A stretch of 64,000 bases of DNA from Selenomonas ruminantium subsp. ruminantium ATCC 12561 (GCF_000424065.1 NZ_AUJE01000007.1:58543-122542); one strand, 5' to 3'. Shown: positions 33,486 to 43,584, numbered from the stretch's first letter. Made by a program: numbers and translations. Notes: generated from the sequence alone by a model not told the origin.

Positions 33486-34097
33486 ATGAGTTATGTACCA
33501 ATGGTCGTAGAGCAGTCTAACCGTGGCGAGCGGGCATATGATATTTATTCCCGCCTGCTCAAGGACAGAATTATTTTCCTTGGCGGTCAGATTGACGATA
33601 ATGTAGCCAATGTTGTAGTGGCGCAAATGCTCTTTTTGGAGTCGGAAGACCCGGATAAGGACATCTATCTCTACATCAACAGCCCCGGCGGTGTTGTTAC
33701 CGCAGGCTTGGCTATCTATGATACCATGCAGTATATTAAACCGGACGTTTCCACGATTTGCATTGGTCAGGCGGCCAGCATGGGAGCTGTGCTCCTGACG
33801 GCTGGTGCCAAGGGCAAGCGCTTTGCTCTGCCCAACGCCCGGGTTATGATTCATCAGCCGCTGGGTGGTGCTCAGGGTCAGTCTACGGATATTCAGATTC
33901 AGGCCCGTGAGATTCAGCGCATCCGTGAGACGATTAACGATATCTTCGTTTCGACGACGGGCAAAACCGCTGAGGAAATCAATAACGACACGGAACGCGA
34001 TAATTTCATGACCGCTGCCGAAGCCAAGGCTTACGGCATTGTGGATGAAGTGATTACCCGTCCCAAAAAGACCAAAAAAACCGACGCTAAAGATTGA
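33486..34097 (+). CDS. clpP: ATP-dependent Clp protease proteolytic subunit
   Basis: 203 residues. Catalytic Ser in [11 protein letters not shown], His in [12 protein letters not shown] and Asp in TERDNFM are all present; the N-terminal loop [26 protein letters not shown] binds the ATPase partners. It forms the 14-subunit chamber working with ClpX (encoded next) and ClpC (window start). ATG 33486 has GGGGG upstream, 28 bases after tig. Confidence 0.98.
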   Translation: MSYVPMVVEQSNRGERAYDIYSRLLKDRIIFLGGQIDDNVANVVVAQMLFLESEDPDKDIYLYINSPGGVVTAGLAIYDTMQYIKPDVSTICIGQAASMGAVLLTAGAKGKRFALPNARVMIHQPLGGAQGQSTDIQIQAREIQRIRETINDIFVSTTGKTAEEINNDTERDNFMTAAEAKAYGIVDEVITRPKKTKKTDAKD

Positions 34098-34108
34098 GGG
34101 GTGGTGTC

Positions 34109-35374
34109 ATGTTGAAGTTTGGGGATGAAAAAGGTCAGCTCAAGTGCTCTTTTTGTGGCAAGACCCAGGAGCAGGTAAGAAAGCTGGTTGCTGGTCCAGG
34201 CGTCTATATCTGCGACGAATGCATTGAACTGTGCAATGAAATCATTGAGGAGGAGTTCAGTGAAGAAGCAGAAGTAGAACTCAAGGACGTCCCAAAACCG
34301 AAGGACATCCGCGCAATCCTCGACCAGTATGTAATCGGTCAGGACGAGGCCAAAAAGAGCCTCGCCGTGGCTGTTTACAATCACTATAAGCGCATTAATA
34401 TGGGCGCAGCTAAGACAGATGATGTGGAACTGCAGAAGTCCAATATTCTGATGCTTGGCCCCACAGGCAGCGGTAAGACGCTCTTGGCGCAGACGCTGGC
34501 ACGGATTCTCAATGTTCCTTTTGCCATCGCTGATGCTACAGCCCTTACGGAAGCTGGTTATGTGGGTGAGGATGTGGAGAACATTCTCTTGAAGCTCATT
34601 CAGGCAGCGGATTATGATGTGGAGAAAGCGGAACGAGGCATTGTCTATATCGACGAAATCGACAAGATTGCCCGCAAGTCGGAGAATCCATCCATCACCC
34701 GTGATGTATCTGGTGAAGGCGTGCAGCAGGCTTTGCTGAAGATTTTGGAAGGTACGGTTGCTTCTGTGCCGCCGCAGGGCGGGCGCAAGCATCCGCACCA
34801 GGAGCTTATCCAGATTGATACGACGAATATTCTCTTTATCTGCGGTGGTGCCTTTGATGGCATTGAGAAGGTTATCGAGAGTCGTATTGGTCAGAAGCAG
34901 ATGGGCTTTGGCGCCAATATCAAATCCAAAAAGCAGCAGCGCAATGTTGGGGAAACGCTCAAGAAACTCCTGCCGGAGGATTTGCTGAAGCATGGCCTGA
35001 TTCCGGAATTTATCGGTCGTGTACCGGTAGTGGTAACGCTGGAATCCTTGGATGAGGAAGCGCTGGTCAGCATTCTGACTAAGCCGAAGAATGCCTTGAT
35101 TAAGCAGTATGCCAAGCTTTTGGAAATGGATGGCGTAAAGCTCTCCTTTGAAGATGATGCACTGCGTTTAATTGCCAAGGAAGCCTTGAAGCGCAAGACC
35201 GGTGCGCGTGGTCTGCGGTCCATCATTGAAGCAATCATGCGCAATGTCATGTTTGACATTCCTTCGATTGAAGGGGTAACGGCTTGCCATGTGACCAAAG
35301 ATACGGTTAACAACAAAAAAGACCCTGTTTTGACCATCGATAAGAAGGTTCAAAATGGTGAAGCATCTGCCTAA
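34109..35374 (+). CDS. clpX: ATP-dependent Clp protease ATP-binding subunit ClpX
   Basis: 421 residues. N-terminal zinc-binding domain with CSFCGK and [11 protein letters not shown]+ core with Walker [16 protein letters not shown], Walker [11 protein letters not shown], pore loop GYVGED, and a C-terminal ending [17 protein letters not shown] ([12 protein letters not shown]). The IGF-like loop that docks ClpP is in GFGANI. ATG 34109 follows GAGGGGTGG. Ends at a strong terminator before lon. Confidence 0.98.
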   Translation: MLKFGDEKGQLKCSFCGKTQEQVRKLVAGPGVYICDECIELCNEIIEEEFSEEAEVELKDVPKPKDIRAILDQYVIGQDEAKKSLAVAVYNHYKRINMGAAKTDDVELQKSNILMLGPTGSGKTLLAQTLARILNVPFAIADATALTEAGYVGEDVENILLKLIQAADYDVEKAERGIVYIDEIDKIARKSENPSITRDVSGEGVQQALLKILEGTVASVPPQGGRKHPHQELIQIDTTNILFICGGAFDGIEKVIESRIGQKQMGFGANIKSKKQQRNVGETLKKLLPEDLLKHGLIPEFIGRVPVVVTLESLDEEALVSILTKPKNALIKQYAKLLEMDGVKLSFEDDALRLIAKEALKRKTGARGLRSIIEAIMRNVMFDIPSIEGVTACHVTKDTVNNKKDPVLTIDKKVQNGEASA

Positions 35375-35396
35375 GTTATTTGGATGGTAGACGCAT

Positions 35397-35430
35397 AACA
35401 AGGCGTTGCGCAGGCAGCGCCTTGTTTATT
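35397..35430 (+). terminator. Rho-independent terminator after clpX
   Basis: AACAAGGCGTTGC (35397-35409), loop GCAG, GCAGCGCCTTGTT (35414-35426) with one wobble pair, then TTATTT. Confidence 0.88.
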
Positions 35431-35465
35431 TCATAGTTTAGGATATAGAAAAAGGAGGGATTAAG

Positions 35466-37769
35466 ATGGCTGAACTCAGAACTTTGCCATTACTGCCGCT
35501 TCGAGGTATGGTAGTATTCCCTTATATGATGATACATATTGATGTGGGCCGGGACCGTTCCATGGCGGCGATTGAAGAAGCCATGGTGGAAAACCGGGAG
35601 GTTATGCTGACTACGCAGACCGATGCAGAAGCGGAAGAGTTTACTTTTAAGGAACTCTATCCGGTCGGTGTGGTAGCCGAAATCCGCCAGGTTATCAAGT
35701 TGCCGGGCGATACCGTGCGGGTATTGGTGGAAGGCAAACACCGTGCCGTCATTCATGAGTATCATGAGCAGGAAAATTTTGATACCGCAGAGGTAGAAGA
35801 ATTTACCGATAAAATCGATACGTCCATGAATATGGAGGCCCTGAACCGGGCTGTAGTGCATCAGTTCGAGGAATGGGTGCGCCTGTCCAAGAAGATTCCA
35901 CCGGAGACGTTGGTTTCCGTAGCTATTATTGATGATGCAGGCAGGCTCGCCGATTTGATTGCCAGCCATCTGAACCTCAAGGTGGAAACTCGTCAGGAAC
36001 TTCTGGCCGCTATTGATGTCAAGGAGCGCCTGGAAAAACTCTATGCTGTTCTGACCCGTGAAATGGAAATCCTGCAGATGGAACACAAGATTGGCAAGCA
36101 GGTGCGCAAGCAGATGGATAAAATCCAAAAGGATTACTATCTGCGCGAGCAGATTAAGGCCATCCGTCAGGAACTCGGCGACAGTAATAAGAGCGAGATT
36201 GACGAAGCTCGCAAGAAGCTCAGTGAGGGCAATTACCCCGATGAGGTCAAAAAAGCGGTGGAAAAAGAATTAAACCGCCTTGATACCCTCAGCAATATGC
36301 ATGCGGAAACCGGCGTTATCCGCAATTATGTGGACTGCCTGCTGGAACTTCCCTGGAATGAGGAATCGGAAGACACGGTGGATATCGCCGCTGCCAAAAA
36401 GATTCTCGATGAAGACCACTATGGTCTGACCAAGGTCAAGGATAGAATCTTAGATTATCTGGCTGTACATAAGCTGGCCAAGGATAAGAGTGCGCCGATT
36501 CTCTGTCTGGTAGGGCCTCCGGGGGTGGGCAAGACATCACTTGCTACTTCAGTGGCCAGAGCTACGGGACGTGAATTCGTGCGGGCATCCTTAGGCGGCG
36601 TCCGTGATGAAGCCGAAATCCGCGGCCATCGGCGTACCTATGTAGGTGCTATGCCCGGCCGCATCATTGAAGGCATCCGCAAGGTCGGCAAGAAGAATCC
36701 TGTGTTCCTGCTCGATGAAGTGGACAAACTTTCAGGTGATTATCATGGCGACCCGTCAGCAGCACTCCTCGAGGTGCTCGACCCGGCGCAGAATTCCACC
36801 TTCAGTGACCATTTTGTGGATTTGCCTTTTGACCTCTCCAAAGTATTTTGGATTGTGACGGCTAATAATCTCGGCAATATTCCCCGCCCGCTGCGGGACA
36901 GAATGGAAATCATTCAGCTCTCCAGCTATACGGAAGTGGAGAAATTAGAGATCGCCAAGCGCTACCTCGTAGCCCGTCAGCGCACGCAGAATGGACTTAA
37001 AGCCAAGGATATCAGCTTTGGTGCAGGCGTATTGCAGAAAATCATCAGCGATTACACGCGTGAATCCGGCGTCCGTGAACTCGAACGGGAAATCGGCAGC
37101 GTCTGCCGCAAGGCCGCCCGCAAGATTGTAGAGGGCGAAGAAGCACCGATTAAAGTGACTAAGAAGAACCTTACGGACTTCTTGGGCAAGGTCAAATTCC
37201 AGGACACCAAGGCGAATAAAAAGCCGCAGGTCGGCGTAGTTACCGGCATGGCCTGGACGGAAGTCGGCGGCACTATCCTGCCCACGGAAGTCACCGTACT
37301 CAAGGGCAAGGGCAAGCTGATTCTGACCGGTCAGATTGGCGACGTCATGCAGGAATCGGCGCAGGCAGGGCTTACTTATGTCCGCAGCCGTTCGGAGAAG
37401 CTCAAGCTGGCGGATGATTTCTATGAGAAGGAAGATATCCATATCCATCTGCCGGAAGGAGCAATCCCGAAAGACGGCCCTTCAGCTGGCATTACGATGG
37501 CTACGGGTATGATTTCGGCTCTGACCGGCAGAAAGGTCAGAAGTGATGTAGCCATGACCGGCGAAATCACCCTGCGGGGCCATGTGCTCCCCATCGGCGG
37601 CCTCAAGGAAAAAGTTTTGGCTGCTTACCGCGAAGGTATGAAAACCATTGTTCTGCCCAAGGACAACGAAAAGGATATCGAAGATATCCCCGAAACCGTG
37701 CGGGAGAAACTCGAATTCAAGCCTGTGGAATCCATGGATGAAGTGCTGAAAATAGCATTGTTAAAATAG
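35466..37769 (+). CDS. lon: ATP-dependent protease Lon
   Basis: 767 residues with the three Lon parts: N-terminal substrate domain ([15 protein letters not shown]), AAA+ module with Walker [16 protein letters not shown] and the [23 protein letters not shown] signature, and the C-terminal protease with catalytic Ser in [10 protein letters not shown] and Lys in [12 protein letters not shown]. It degrades damaged and regulatory proteins. ATG 35466 follows AAGGAGGG. No heat-shock operator is obvious upstream. It is followed by about 710 non-coding bases. Confidence 0.98.
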   Translation: MAELRTLPLLPLRGMVVFPYMMIHIDVGRDRSMAAIEEAMVENREVMLTTQTDAEAEEFTFKELYPVGVVAEIRQVIKLPGDTVRVLVEGKHRAVIHEYHEQENFDTAEVEEFTDKIDTSMNMEALNRAVVHQFEEWVRLSKKIPPETLVSVAIIDDAGRLADLIASHLNLKVETRQELLAAIDVKERLEKLYAVLTREMEILQMEHKIGKQVRKQMDKIQKDYYLREQIKAIRQELGDSNKSEIDEARKKLSEGNYPDEVKKAVEKELNRLDTLSNMHAETGVIRNYVDCLLELPWNEESEDTVDIAAAKKILDEDHYGLTKVKDRILDYLAVHKLAKDKSAPILCLVGPPGVGKTSLATSVARATGREFVRASLGGVRDEAEIRGHRRTYVGAMPGRIIEGIRKVGKKNPVFLLDEVDKLSGDYHGDPSAALLEVLDPAQNSTFSDHFVDLPFDLSKVFWIVTANNLGNIPRPLRDRMEIIQLSSYTEVEKLEIAKRYLVARQRTQNGLKAKDISFGAGVLQKIISDYTRESGVRELEREIGSVCRKAARKIVEGEEAPIKVTKKNLTDFLGKVKFQDTKANKKPQVGVVTGMAWTEVGGTILPTEVTVLKGKGKLILTGQIGDVMQESAQAGLTYVRSRSEKLKLADDFYEKEDIHIHLPEGAIPKDGPSAGITMATGMISALTGRKVRSDVAMTGEITLRGHVLPIGGLKEKVLAAYREGMKTIVLPKDNEKDIEDIPETVREKLEFKPVESMDEVLKIALLK

Positions 37770-37910
37770 TATTTCCGAATAAGGAAAAAGGGGATGTGAA
37801 AATTCCCTTAGCTTAAAAAGTCCGCTGACCGAAAGTGTCAACGGGCTTTTAAGTAAGTTGCAGTATGTTGGTTAGTTCTTGTTGAAATATTTTTGTTACA
37901 GCTCAGTTTT

Positions 37911-38103
37911 GGCGGAGGTGGTAATACTTTTCGCCGTTGCACTAAATGCCCCACAAGCAAGGGAGGCGCTTTTTAGTTACCTGCGCCGGGCAAGACCGGC
38001 GGCGCGTATGTTCAGCTCAACTTCTAGGAACTTTTTGTTTGTGGGCCAGTCCTCACTGCGTTCGGACAATCGTTCCACGGCGAAAAGCATCACCACCTCC
38101 GCC
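37911..38103. repeat. 193-bp repeat unit A with 26-bp terminal inverted repeats
   Basis: The ends 37911-37936 and 38078-38103 are inverted copies with two mismatches in 26 (GGCGGAGGTGG...TTTTCGCCG). Inside are AGTTACCTGCGCCGGGCA (from 37974), a GCGCCGG/CCGGCGGCGC hairpin, and CTCACTGCGTTCGGACA (from 38052). Unit B at 38213-38406 carries the same core in opposite orientation at matching offsets. No convincing coding frame is present. Confidence 0.82.
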
Positions 38104-38212
38104 CTAAGTGATGTCCGTACAAACCGTCATTTTCGCAGTGATAAGCAGCAAGTACATCGATGTTCTTGTGACAGAAGCAACGAGTTTGTGGCAATAGGCT
38201 AATCCGTAACTT

Positions 38213-38406
38213 GGGGCGAACGGGGAGTGCTTTTTCTGTTAGGAGCGACTGCCTGAACGTAGTGAAGGCCGGCCCCATGTAGAACGATGCTAGGATAATA
38301 CGCTGAAAGAAGCGCCGTTGGCCTGCCCGGCGCAGGTAACTGGACAGCTATTTTTTCCGAGGGGGTCGTTTAGCGGGAAACAGAAAAAGTACTCCCCGTT
38401 TGCCCC
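38213..38406. repeat. 194-bp repeat unit B, inverted copy of unit A
   Basis: The ends 38213-38240 and 38379-38406 are 28-bp inverted copies with two mismatches (GGGGCGAACGGGGAGTGC...). Read on the - strand it contains the exact 18-mer AGTTACCTGCGCCGGGCA (38324-38341) and TTCACTACGTTCAGGCA near 38251-38268, at offsets within 2 bp of unit A. Its end sequences differ from those of unit A, yet each pair stays complementary. Flanking sequence (near 37858 and 38458) also matches in inverted orientation, so the two units form a ~600-bp inverted duplication. Confidence 0.82.
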
Positions 38407-38482
38407 TGACTACGTATGAACTGGATACCTTTATCACGAACTTGCCGACAAACTGCAATTTATTATGTAAGGAGATGAATAT

Positions 38483-39106
38483 ATGAAGGATAGAGTAATT
38501 ATCACGCAGGGGCAGTATGTGGCTTCTGCGGTCAAAAAAGACCAATACCCCGAAGCCGACCTGCCAGAAATCGTCTTTATCGGTCGTTCCAACGTAGGCA
38601 AGTCCTCGCTGATTAATTCTTTGACCCGTGTCAATAATCTTGCCCGCGTGTCCTCCCAGCCTGGCAAGACGCAGACCATCAATTTCTTTGAAGTGGGCGT
38701 TAAGATTGCCGAGGTTGAAGAACGTAAGGCGTTTTATCTTGTGGACTTGCCCGGTTATGGCTATGCCAAGACCGGGAAGGAAAAGCGGAAAATCTGGTCG
38801 AAGTTTATTGAAGAGTACCTGCTGAACTCTCCGCGGCTCACCTTTGTCTGCCAGCTTATCGATAGCCGTCATGAGCCGATGGCTTCCGATGTAGATATGT
38901 TTAACTGGCTGGTAGATAATGGTATTCCCGTGTTGATTATCGCCACCAAGGTGGACAAGATTGGCAAGAATGAGCGGGCGAAAAACATCGCCGCCATCAA
39001 ACGCAAGCTGGGCATCAAGGAGATTTCTGTGCTGCCCTATTCCTCGTTAAAAAATGAAGGCCGTTCAGATTTACTTGACGTTATCGGTGATTCTTTGTTA
39101 GAATAA
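38483..39106 (+). CDS. engB: Ribosome-biogenesis GTPase YsxC/EngB
   Basis: 207 residues. G1 motif GRSNVGKSSLINSL, G3 DLPGYGYAK, G4 ATKVDK, and G5 near SVLPYSS. This essential GTPase helps late 50S assembly. It commonly follows lon in Firmicutes, and does so here apart from the 710-bp repeat-filled gap. ATG 38483 has AAGGAG 9-10 bases upstream. Confidence 0.96.
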   Translation: MKDRVIITQGQYVASAVKKDQYPEADLPEIVFIGRSNVGKSSLINSLTRVNNLARVSSQPGKTQTINFFEVGVKIAEVEERKAFYLVDLPGYGYAKTGKEKRKIWSKFIEEYLLNSPRLTFVCQLIDSRHEPMASDVDMFNWLVDNGIPVLIIATKVDKIGKNERAKNIAAIKRKLGIKEISVLPYSSLKNEGRSDLLDVIGDSLLE

Positions 39107-39194
39107 GAACAGAGAAATGTGAATCGGATTCATATTGCGCTAAAACAATGGCTATTGCGAAAGAATCTCGATAACGACAAGGGAGAGGGACATT

Positions 39195-39653
39195 ATGATG
39201 GAGCTGACGGATTTTGACAAATCCCTGCTAAACCTTTTGCAGGGCAGTCTGCCTGTATGCAGCCGGCCGTTTGCCAAATTGGCTAAGGAATTGGATACGG
39301 ACGAACAGACGGTTTTGACGCGGGTGCAGGAATTAAAAAAAGAGGGCTATCTGCGCCGGATTGGTACGTTTTTTGATTCCAACAATCTGGGTTACAAGGG
39401 AACACTGGTGGCATTAAAAGTTGACCCGTCAAAAATGCAGACCGTGGCAGAAGCCATCAATCTCTATCCTGGTGCTACGCACAACTATGAACGGGAGGGA
39501 CGCTATAATTTGTGGTTTACGCTCCTGACCCCGGATTTAGAAACAGAAGCACGGATTTTGGACGAAGTACAGTCCTTAAACGGCGTGGAAGATATGTTGA
39601 ATCTCAAAGCCAACAAGAAGTACAAAATCAATGTGCAGTTCAAGCTGCATTGA
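39195..39653 (+). CDS. ahbA: Siroheme decarboxylase subunit AhbA-like (Lrp/AsnC fold)
   Basis: 152 residues with an N-terminal winged helix (FDKSLLNLLQGSLPVCSRPFAKLAKELDTDEQTVLTRVQELKKEGYLRRIG) and an AsnC-like ligand domain. The stretch ATHNYEREGRYNLWFTLL is typical of the AhbA/NirDL group, distinct from ordinary Lrp regulators. AhbA with AhbB removes two acetate carboxyls of siroheme to give didecarboxysiroheme, in the alternative heme route. The paralogous partner is encoded 13 bases downstream. It could be a plain regulator, but the tandem pair and motifs favour the enzyme. Confidence 0.85.
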   Translation: MMELTDFDKSLLNLLQGSLPVCSRPFAKLAKELDTDEQTVLTRVQELKKEGYLRRIGTFFDSNNLGYKGTLVALKVDPSKMQTVAEAINLYPGATHNYEREGRYNLWFTLLTPDLETEARILDEVQSLNGVEDMLNLKANKKYKINVQFKLH

Positions 39654-39666
39654 GGAGGACAGGGAC

Positions 39667-40158
39667 ATGAACGCAGAAAGCATTACGGAATTAAGCGAAT
39701 TAGATAAACGCATTGTCCGTGTCCTGCAAGGAGAATTCCCGCTGGTAGCTGAACCCTATAAGACACTCGCAGAGCAGGTAGGCGTCAGCGAAGAAACATT
39801 TTTGGAACGGGTCAAGGCCATGCAGGAAACAAAGAAAATCCGCAAGATGGGCGCTGTCCTGTGTCATCGGGAAGTGGGCTTTAAGGCCAATGTATTGGTG
39901 GCTTGGGAGGTGCCGGCGGACAGGTTGGATGAAATTGCGCAGCATATGGCGGCCAGCCCTTCCGTAACCCATTGCTATGACCGCAACACCGCGCATGATT
40001 GGCCCTACAACCTATATACCATGGTTCACGGCCACAGCCGCGAAGAATGTGAGCAGGTGGTCAAAAAACTTGGTGAGGAATGTCAGGTCAGCAAACACGT
40101 TATGCTCTACTCCAAGCATGAGTGGAAAAAAACAGCGATGAAATATTTTTGTGAATAA
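39667..40158 (+). CDS. ahbB: Siroheme decarboxylase subunit AhbB-like
   Basis: 163 residues, homologous to the preceding gene: winged helix (LDKRIVRVLQGEFPLVAEPYKTLAEQVGVSEETFLERVKAMQETKKIRKMGAVL) and a ligand domain with VTHCYDRNTAHDWPYNLYTMVHG. The HCYxR and WPYNLY motifs mark the AhbB/NirGH side of the complex, with substrate-binding His and Arg. Start at ATG 39667 (MNAESITELSEL) with GAGGAGG upstream. Neither ahbC nor ahbD, which complete heme synthesis, is in the window. A terminator follows. Confidence 0.87.
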   Translation: MNAESITELSELDKRIVRVLQGEFPLVAEPYKTLAEQVGVSEETFLERVKAMQETKKIRKMGAVLCHREVGFKANVLVAWEVPADRLDEIAQHMAASPSVTHCYDRNTAHDWPYNLYTMVHGHSREECEQVVKKLGEECQVSKHVMLYSKHEWKKTAMKYFCE

Positions 40159-40167
40159 AGGATAAGG

Positions 40168-40204
40168 GCCTGAGGCGGCATTACCGCTTCGGGTTCTTTT
40201 TTTT
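40168..40204 (+). terminator. Terminator after ahbB
   Basis: CCTGAGGCGG, loop CATTA, CCGCTTCGGG with wobble pairs (40169-40193), then TTCTTTTTTTT. Confidence 0.85.
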
Positions 40205-40287
40205 GGCTGCAAAAGATGTAAAAAGGATTTTTTTTGAATATGTCGAAAAAGAGTAAAGACAAGAAGTGTTTTAGAGGAGGAAGAGAA

Positions 40288-41379
40288 ATGTACAATTCCA
40301 AAAAGTTGTGCGCAAGTATTTTTTCGGGACTGTTGGCGGCATCGCTTATTTGTGGTGGTGTCAGTCAGGCGGCAACGCGTGCTGAAGTGGCCGCGATAAA
40401 AGTGGAAAAGCCGGCGGATTTTAAGTATTGGCAGGGTAATTCGCCAACCAAACAGAAAGTGGTGCAGTTTGTCGAAAATGCGACAAATCCGCTAAGTAAG
40501 AACTTTATCCCGCAGGCTGACCGTGTAGCTGTTTTTGACATGGACGGTACGTTCTATTGTGAAACAGCACCGCTCTATTTTCAGGAAATGATGTTTTTGC
40601 ATCGTGCTCTGGTTGAAGACGCTAACTATCAGCCAGATAAGAAAATGGTCGCTTTCGCCAAGAAAATTCAGCCTAAAATCATGAATAAGACAGGGCTTAC
40701 GCCAGAAGAAAACAAAACGCTGTTTAATTATTTGACGAAGGCATATGCGGGAATGACGCCGGAAGAATATCGCGCATACGTACGCAAATTTATGGAAACA
40801 AATGAGGATGGGTTAAGCAACCTGAAACGTGGCGAGGCCTTCTACCTGCCCATGGTGGAAATCATTTCCTACTTGAAGAATAGTGGCTTTGTCGTATATG
40901 TTAATTCGGCATGTGGTATCGATACGACACGAGAACTTCTAAAAGATGTTATTCCCATCAGTTTTGACCGCATCGCGGCAAGTGATTTTCGCTACACGTC
41001 CACCAAGATGGGGACGGATAAGGCGGCAGACCATTTCTATGATAGGTACCAGGAAAAAATCGTTATTTCCGGTGAGCCAATCAATGAAAATGGTAAGACG
41101 GCAAAGATTTTTGCTATCTTGAACCAGATTGGCAAGAAGCCGGTACTGGCGTTTGGCAACTCGATGGGGGACAGCGGCATGCTGGAATATACCCTTCAAG
41201 ATAACCAATATCCAAGTGAATCCTTCTTTGTTCTCTGCGATGATACCCAGCGTGAACTGGGCAATAAGGAAAAGGCTGACAAGCTGAAGGCCTTTGCGGA
41301 TAAGCGTGGTTGGAATACCATTTCCATGCGTGATGAATTCAAGACGATTTATGGTGATAATGTTGTGAGAACAAAGTAA
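40288..41379 (+). CDS. Exported HAD-family phosphatase
   Basis: 363 residues. A signal peptide (KKLCASIFSGLLAASLICGGVSQAA) is followed by a HAD domain: motif I VFDMDGTFYCETAP, motif II VYVNSACGID, and motif IV FGNSMGDSGML. A helical cap lies between motifs I and II (~105-215). Because it is exported, it probably releases phosphate from organic phosphates outside the cytoplasmic membrane; the substrate is unknown. ATG 40288 is placed by AGGAGG and the signal peptide. It stands alone between two terminators. Confidence 0.85.
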   Translation: MYNSKKLCASIFSGLLAASLICGGVSQAATRAEVAAIKVEKPADFKYWQGNSPTKQKVVQFVENATNPLSKNFIPQADRVAVFDMDGTFYCETAPLYFQEMMFLHRALVEDANYQPDKKMVAFAKKIQPKIMNKTGLTPEENKTLFNYLTKAYAGMTPEEYRAYVRKFMETNEDGLSNLKRGEAFYLPMVEIISYLKNSGFVVYVNSACGIDTTRELLKDVIPISFDRIAASDFRYTSTKMGTDKAADHFYDRYQEKIVISGEPINENGKTAKIFAILNQIGKKPVLAFGNSMGDSGMLEYTLQDNQYPSESFFVLCDDTQRELGNKEKADKLKAFADKRGWNTISMRDEFKTIYGDNVVRTK

Positions 41380-41396
41380 GCAAATCATTATCGGTG

Positions 41397-41430
41397 AAAA
41401 TATCGCAGGGCGAGTGCTCTGCGATATTTT
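41397..41430. terminator. Terminator after the exported HAD gene
   Basis: AAAATATCGCAG (41397-41408), 10-base loop, CTGCGATATTTT (41419-41430). Perfect 12-bp stem with A run and T run, so it can work in both directions. Confidence 0.88.
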
Positions 41431-41540
41431 ACTGTGTAAAAAATCAGCTATTAGCTTTATTTTGGGGCAGGAATGTGTTAATATGTAAACAGTGTTTCGT
41501 CTAAATGAACATATTTCGTTTCATAAGTGAGGTAAGCCAT

Positions 41541-42725
41541 ATGGTTAATAACAAAATGTATGAATTGGGCACCAAGAAATCGACTATCCGCACGATTTTT
41601 GAATTTGGCAGAAAACGGGCTGCGGAAGTAGGTGAAGAAAATGTCTATGATTTCAGTCTGGGCAATCCCAATGTCCCCACGCCGGATTTTATTAAGGATG
41701 CGGCGGTGGATATCCTGAATAATATGGAGCCTGCAGCCATTCACGGCTATACAGTAGCGCCGGGCAATCCGCAGGTGCGCAAGGCGCTGGCTGACAGTAT
41801 CAACAACCGTTTTGGCATGAACATCACGGAGAAAAATCTGTTTATGACGGCTGGCGCAGCCGCATCCATTACCATTTGTTTCAAGGCGCTGTCCCAGCCG
41901 GAAGACGAATACATCACTTTTGCACCATTCTTCCCGGAATACCGGGCTTTTGTGGAATCCGTAGGCGGCAAGCTGGTAGTCGTACCTGCGCAGCCGGAGG
42001 ACTGGCAGATTGACTTTGCAGCCTTTGAAAAACTTGTGACCAATCATACCAAAGCTGTTATCGTCAACAGCCCCAATAATCCCAGCGGTGCGGTGTATTC
42101 GGAAACAACGATCAAGAAGCTGGCGGAAATCCTGCAGGCCAAGGAAAAAGAATACAATCATCCCATCTTTATCATTGCCGATGAACCCTATCGGGAAATC
42201 GCTTTTGAAGGGTATACGGTACCCTATATTCCGAAATACTATGCCAATACATTGGTCTGCTATTCCTACAGTAAATCCTTCTCCCTGCCCGGCGAACGTA
42301 TCGGTTATATCGTCGTGCCGGACAGCGTGGCGAATTTTGAAAAAGTCTATGGTGCTGTTGCCGGTGCCGCCCGCGTGCTGACCCATGTGAATGCGCCTTC
42401 CCTTTGGCAGCTGGTAGTAGGGCGCTGCGCCGATAAGCCTTCCGATATCAGTACCTATGTCAAAAATGGCCAGCTCCTTTATCAGGGACTTATCGATGCC
42501 GGCTTTGACTGTGTAAAGCCACAGGGAGCGTTCTATCTGTTCCCCAAGTGTCTCGAAGAAGATGATTATGCGTTCTGCAAAAGGGCACAGAAATATGACC
42601 TGTTGCTGGTGCCGGGCACAGATTTTGGCTGCCCGGGATATTTCCGCGCTGCCTATTGCATAAAAACGGAAACCATTGAAAAATCCCTGCCCTTGTTCAA
42701 AAAATTAGCGGCAGAGTATAAATAA
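41541..42725 (+). CDS. PLP-dependent class I/II aminotransferase
   Basis: 394 residues, fold type I. The PLP lysine is in SYSKSFSLPGERIGYI; other motifs are NSPNNPSGAVYSETTI, IADEPYREIAF and the FRAAYCIK Arg region that binds the substrate carboxylate. It belongs to the aspartate/aromatic aminotransferase-like group but the amino acid pair cannot be fixed. ATG 41541 follows GTGAGG. It is a single-gene unit with a terminator behind it. Confidence 0.92.
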   Translation: MVNNKMYELGTKKSTIRTIFEFGRKRAAEVGEENVYDFSLGNPNVPTPDFIKDAAVDILNNMEPAAIHGYTVAPGNPQVRKALADSINNRFGMNITEKNLFMTAGAAASITICFKALSQPEDEYITFAPFFPEYRAFVESVGGKLVVVPAQPEDWQIDFAAFEKLVTNHTKAVIVNSPNNPSGAVYSETTIKKLAEILQAKEKEYNHPIFIIADEPYREIAFEGYTVPYIPKYYANTLVCYSYSKSFSLPGERIGYIVVPDSVANFEKVYGAVAGAARVLTHVNAPSLWQLVVGRCADKPSDISTYVKNGQLLYQGLIDAGFDCVKPQGAFYLFPKCLEEDDYAFCKRAQKYDLLLVPGTDFGCPGYFRAAYCIKTETIEKSLPLFKKLAAEYK

Positions 42726-42731
42726 TTGCGG

Positions 42732-42762
42732 AAAACGTCATCCCTGTGGTGGCGTTTTTTTT
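42732..42762 (+). terminator. Terminator after the aminotransferase
   Basis: AACGTCATCC, loop CTGT, GGTGGCGTT with wobble pairs, then a run of eight T. Confidence 0.82.
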
Positions 42763-42923
42763 AAGTATACAGTGATTAACTATTGCGAAAATTAACATAT
42801 TAGTGTAGAATGAAATTAGAGAATTAAGAGGGAGATGAAACCGTCAGACAACAGCGGTTTCAGGTGGAGCTGGAATCGATAAGATAAGAAGTCAGGTAGT
42901 CGCTGAGAAAGTGAGGGATTACT

Positions 42924-43376
42924 TTGGAGAATTTTTATCGATGGCTGTTGTCAACTTCCTGGGCAGAGCGATTGAGGGCCTATGCGTATATCGAGAAAGA
43001 TTTGCGCCATCAGAAACGCTGGGTAATGAATGAGGACAAGTGGGAGGATATGAAGATGCTCGTCGGGCAGATTTTGTCCATTCACTTCAAGAAATACCCA
43101 GCTAAAGATGTCAAGGATTTTTCTAATCGGATATCCAGGCTGTATCAGTTGTTGTTGTCGCCCATGTCCGAGGAAAAAAGCCGCAACCATGCGATCAGCA
43201 AGAGCTTGTTGATGGACATTTATGATGAAGACGATATCGCTGCTCGTCAGGCGATACAGGCATTCTTTCATCAGAAACGTTGTCAGGAAAATCATTCGGT
43301 ATTGGATAACCTTTTCCGGTGCTATGAATATATGATGGAACAGGCAATGACGCGTTATTTGGCTATAATGGCATAA
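42924..43376 (+). CDS. Hypothetical protein, 150 residues, helical
   Basis: I do not recognise a family. The protein is soluble, rich in aromatic and charged residues, and predicted all-helical (SWAERLRAYAYIEKDLRHQKRWVMNEDKWEDMKML). The start is TTG 42924 with GAGGG seven bases upstream. The 160-base leader holds a GAAACCG/CGGTTTC hairpin near 42837-42862. A strong terminator directly follows, so it is a monocistronic gene. Confidence 0.72.
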   Translation: MENFYRWLLSTSWAERLRAYAYIEKDLRHQKRWVMNEDKWEDMKMLVGQILSIHFKKYPAKDVKDFSNRISRLYQLLLSPMSEEKSRNHAISKSLLMDIYDEDDIAARQAIQAFFHQKRCQENHSVLDNLFRCYEYMMEQAMTRYLAIMA

Positions 43377-43378
43377 GG

Positions 43379-43418
43379 ATAGCACCTCACAGGGGAAGCT
43401 TGTGAGGTGCTATTTTTT
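43379..43418 (+). terminator. Strong terminator after the 150-residue hypothetical gene
   Basis: ATAGCACCTCACA (43379-43391), 9-base loop, TGTGAGGTGCTAT (43401-43413), then TTTTT. Perfect 13-bp stem. Confidence 0.95.
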
Positions 43419-43584
43419 GATTTTTTTTTGCTTTTTAGCAGGAAAAATTTTTCTGCTTAGAACGATACGGGAGAGAAAAATGCGGGGAAAAGTCAAGACT
43501 GGTGCTAAAAAATTTACCATGCTATACTGTCGTAAGTGTGTTATTTCCTGAGGGGATGCAGGAAATTGATAGGAGGTTTTGCTT

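Noticed and set aside
32142..33854. Open frame of 570 codons on the - strand opposite tig and clpP
   Set aside because: It is antisense to two certain genes, has no recognisable domain or ribosome binding site, and results from the strongly biased codon use of tig.
37879..38202. Open frame of 107 codons within repeat unit A and its flank
   Set aside because: Runs through terminal inverted repeats, has Arg/Ser-rich nonsense composition and no start signals.
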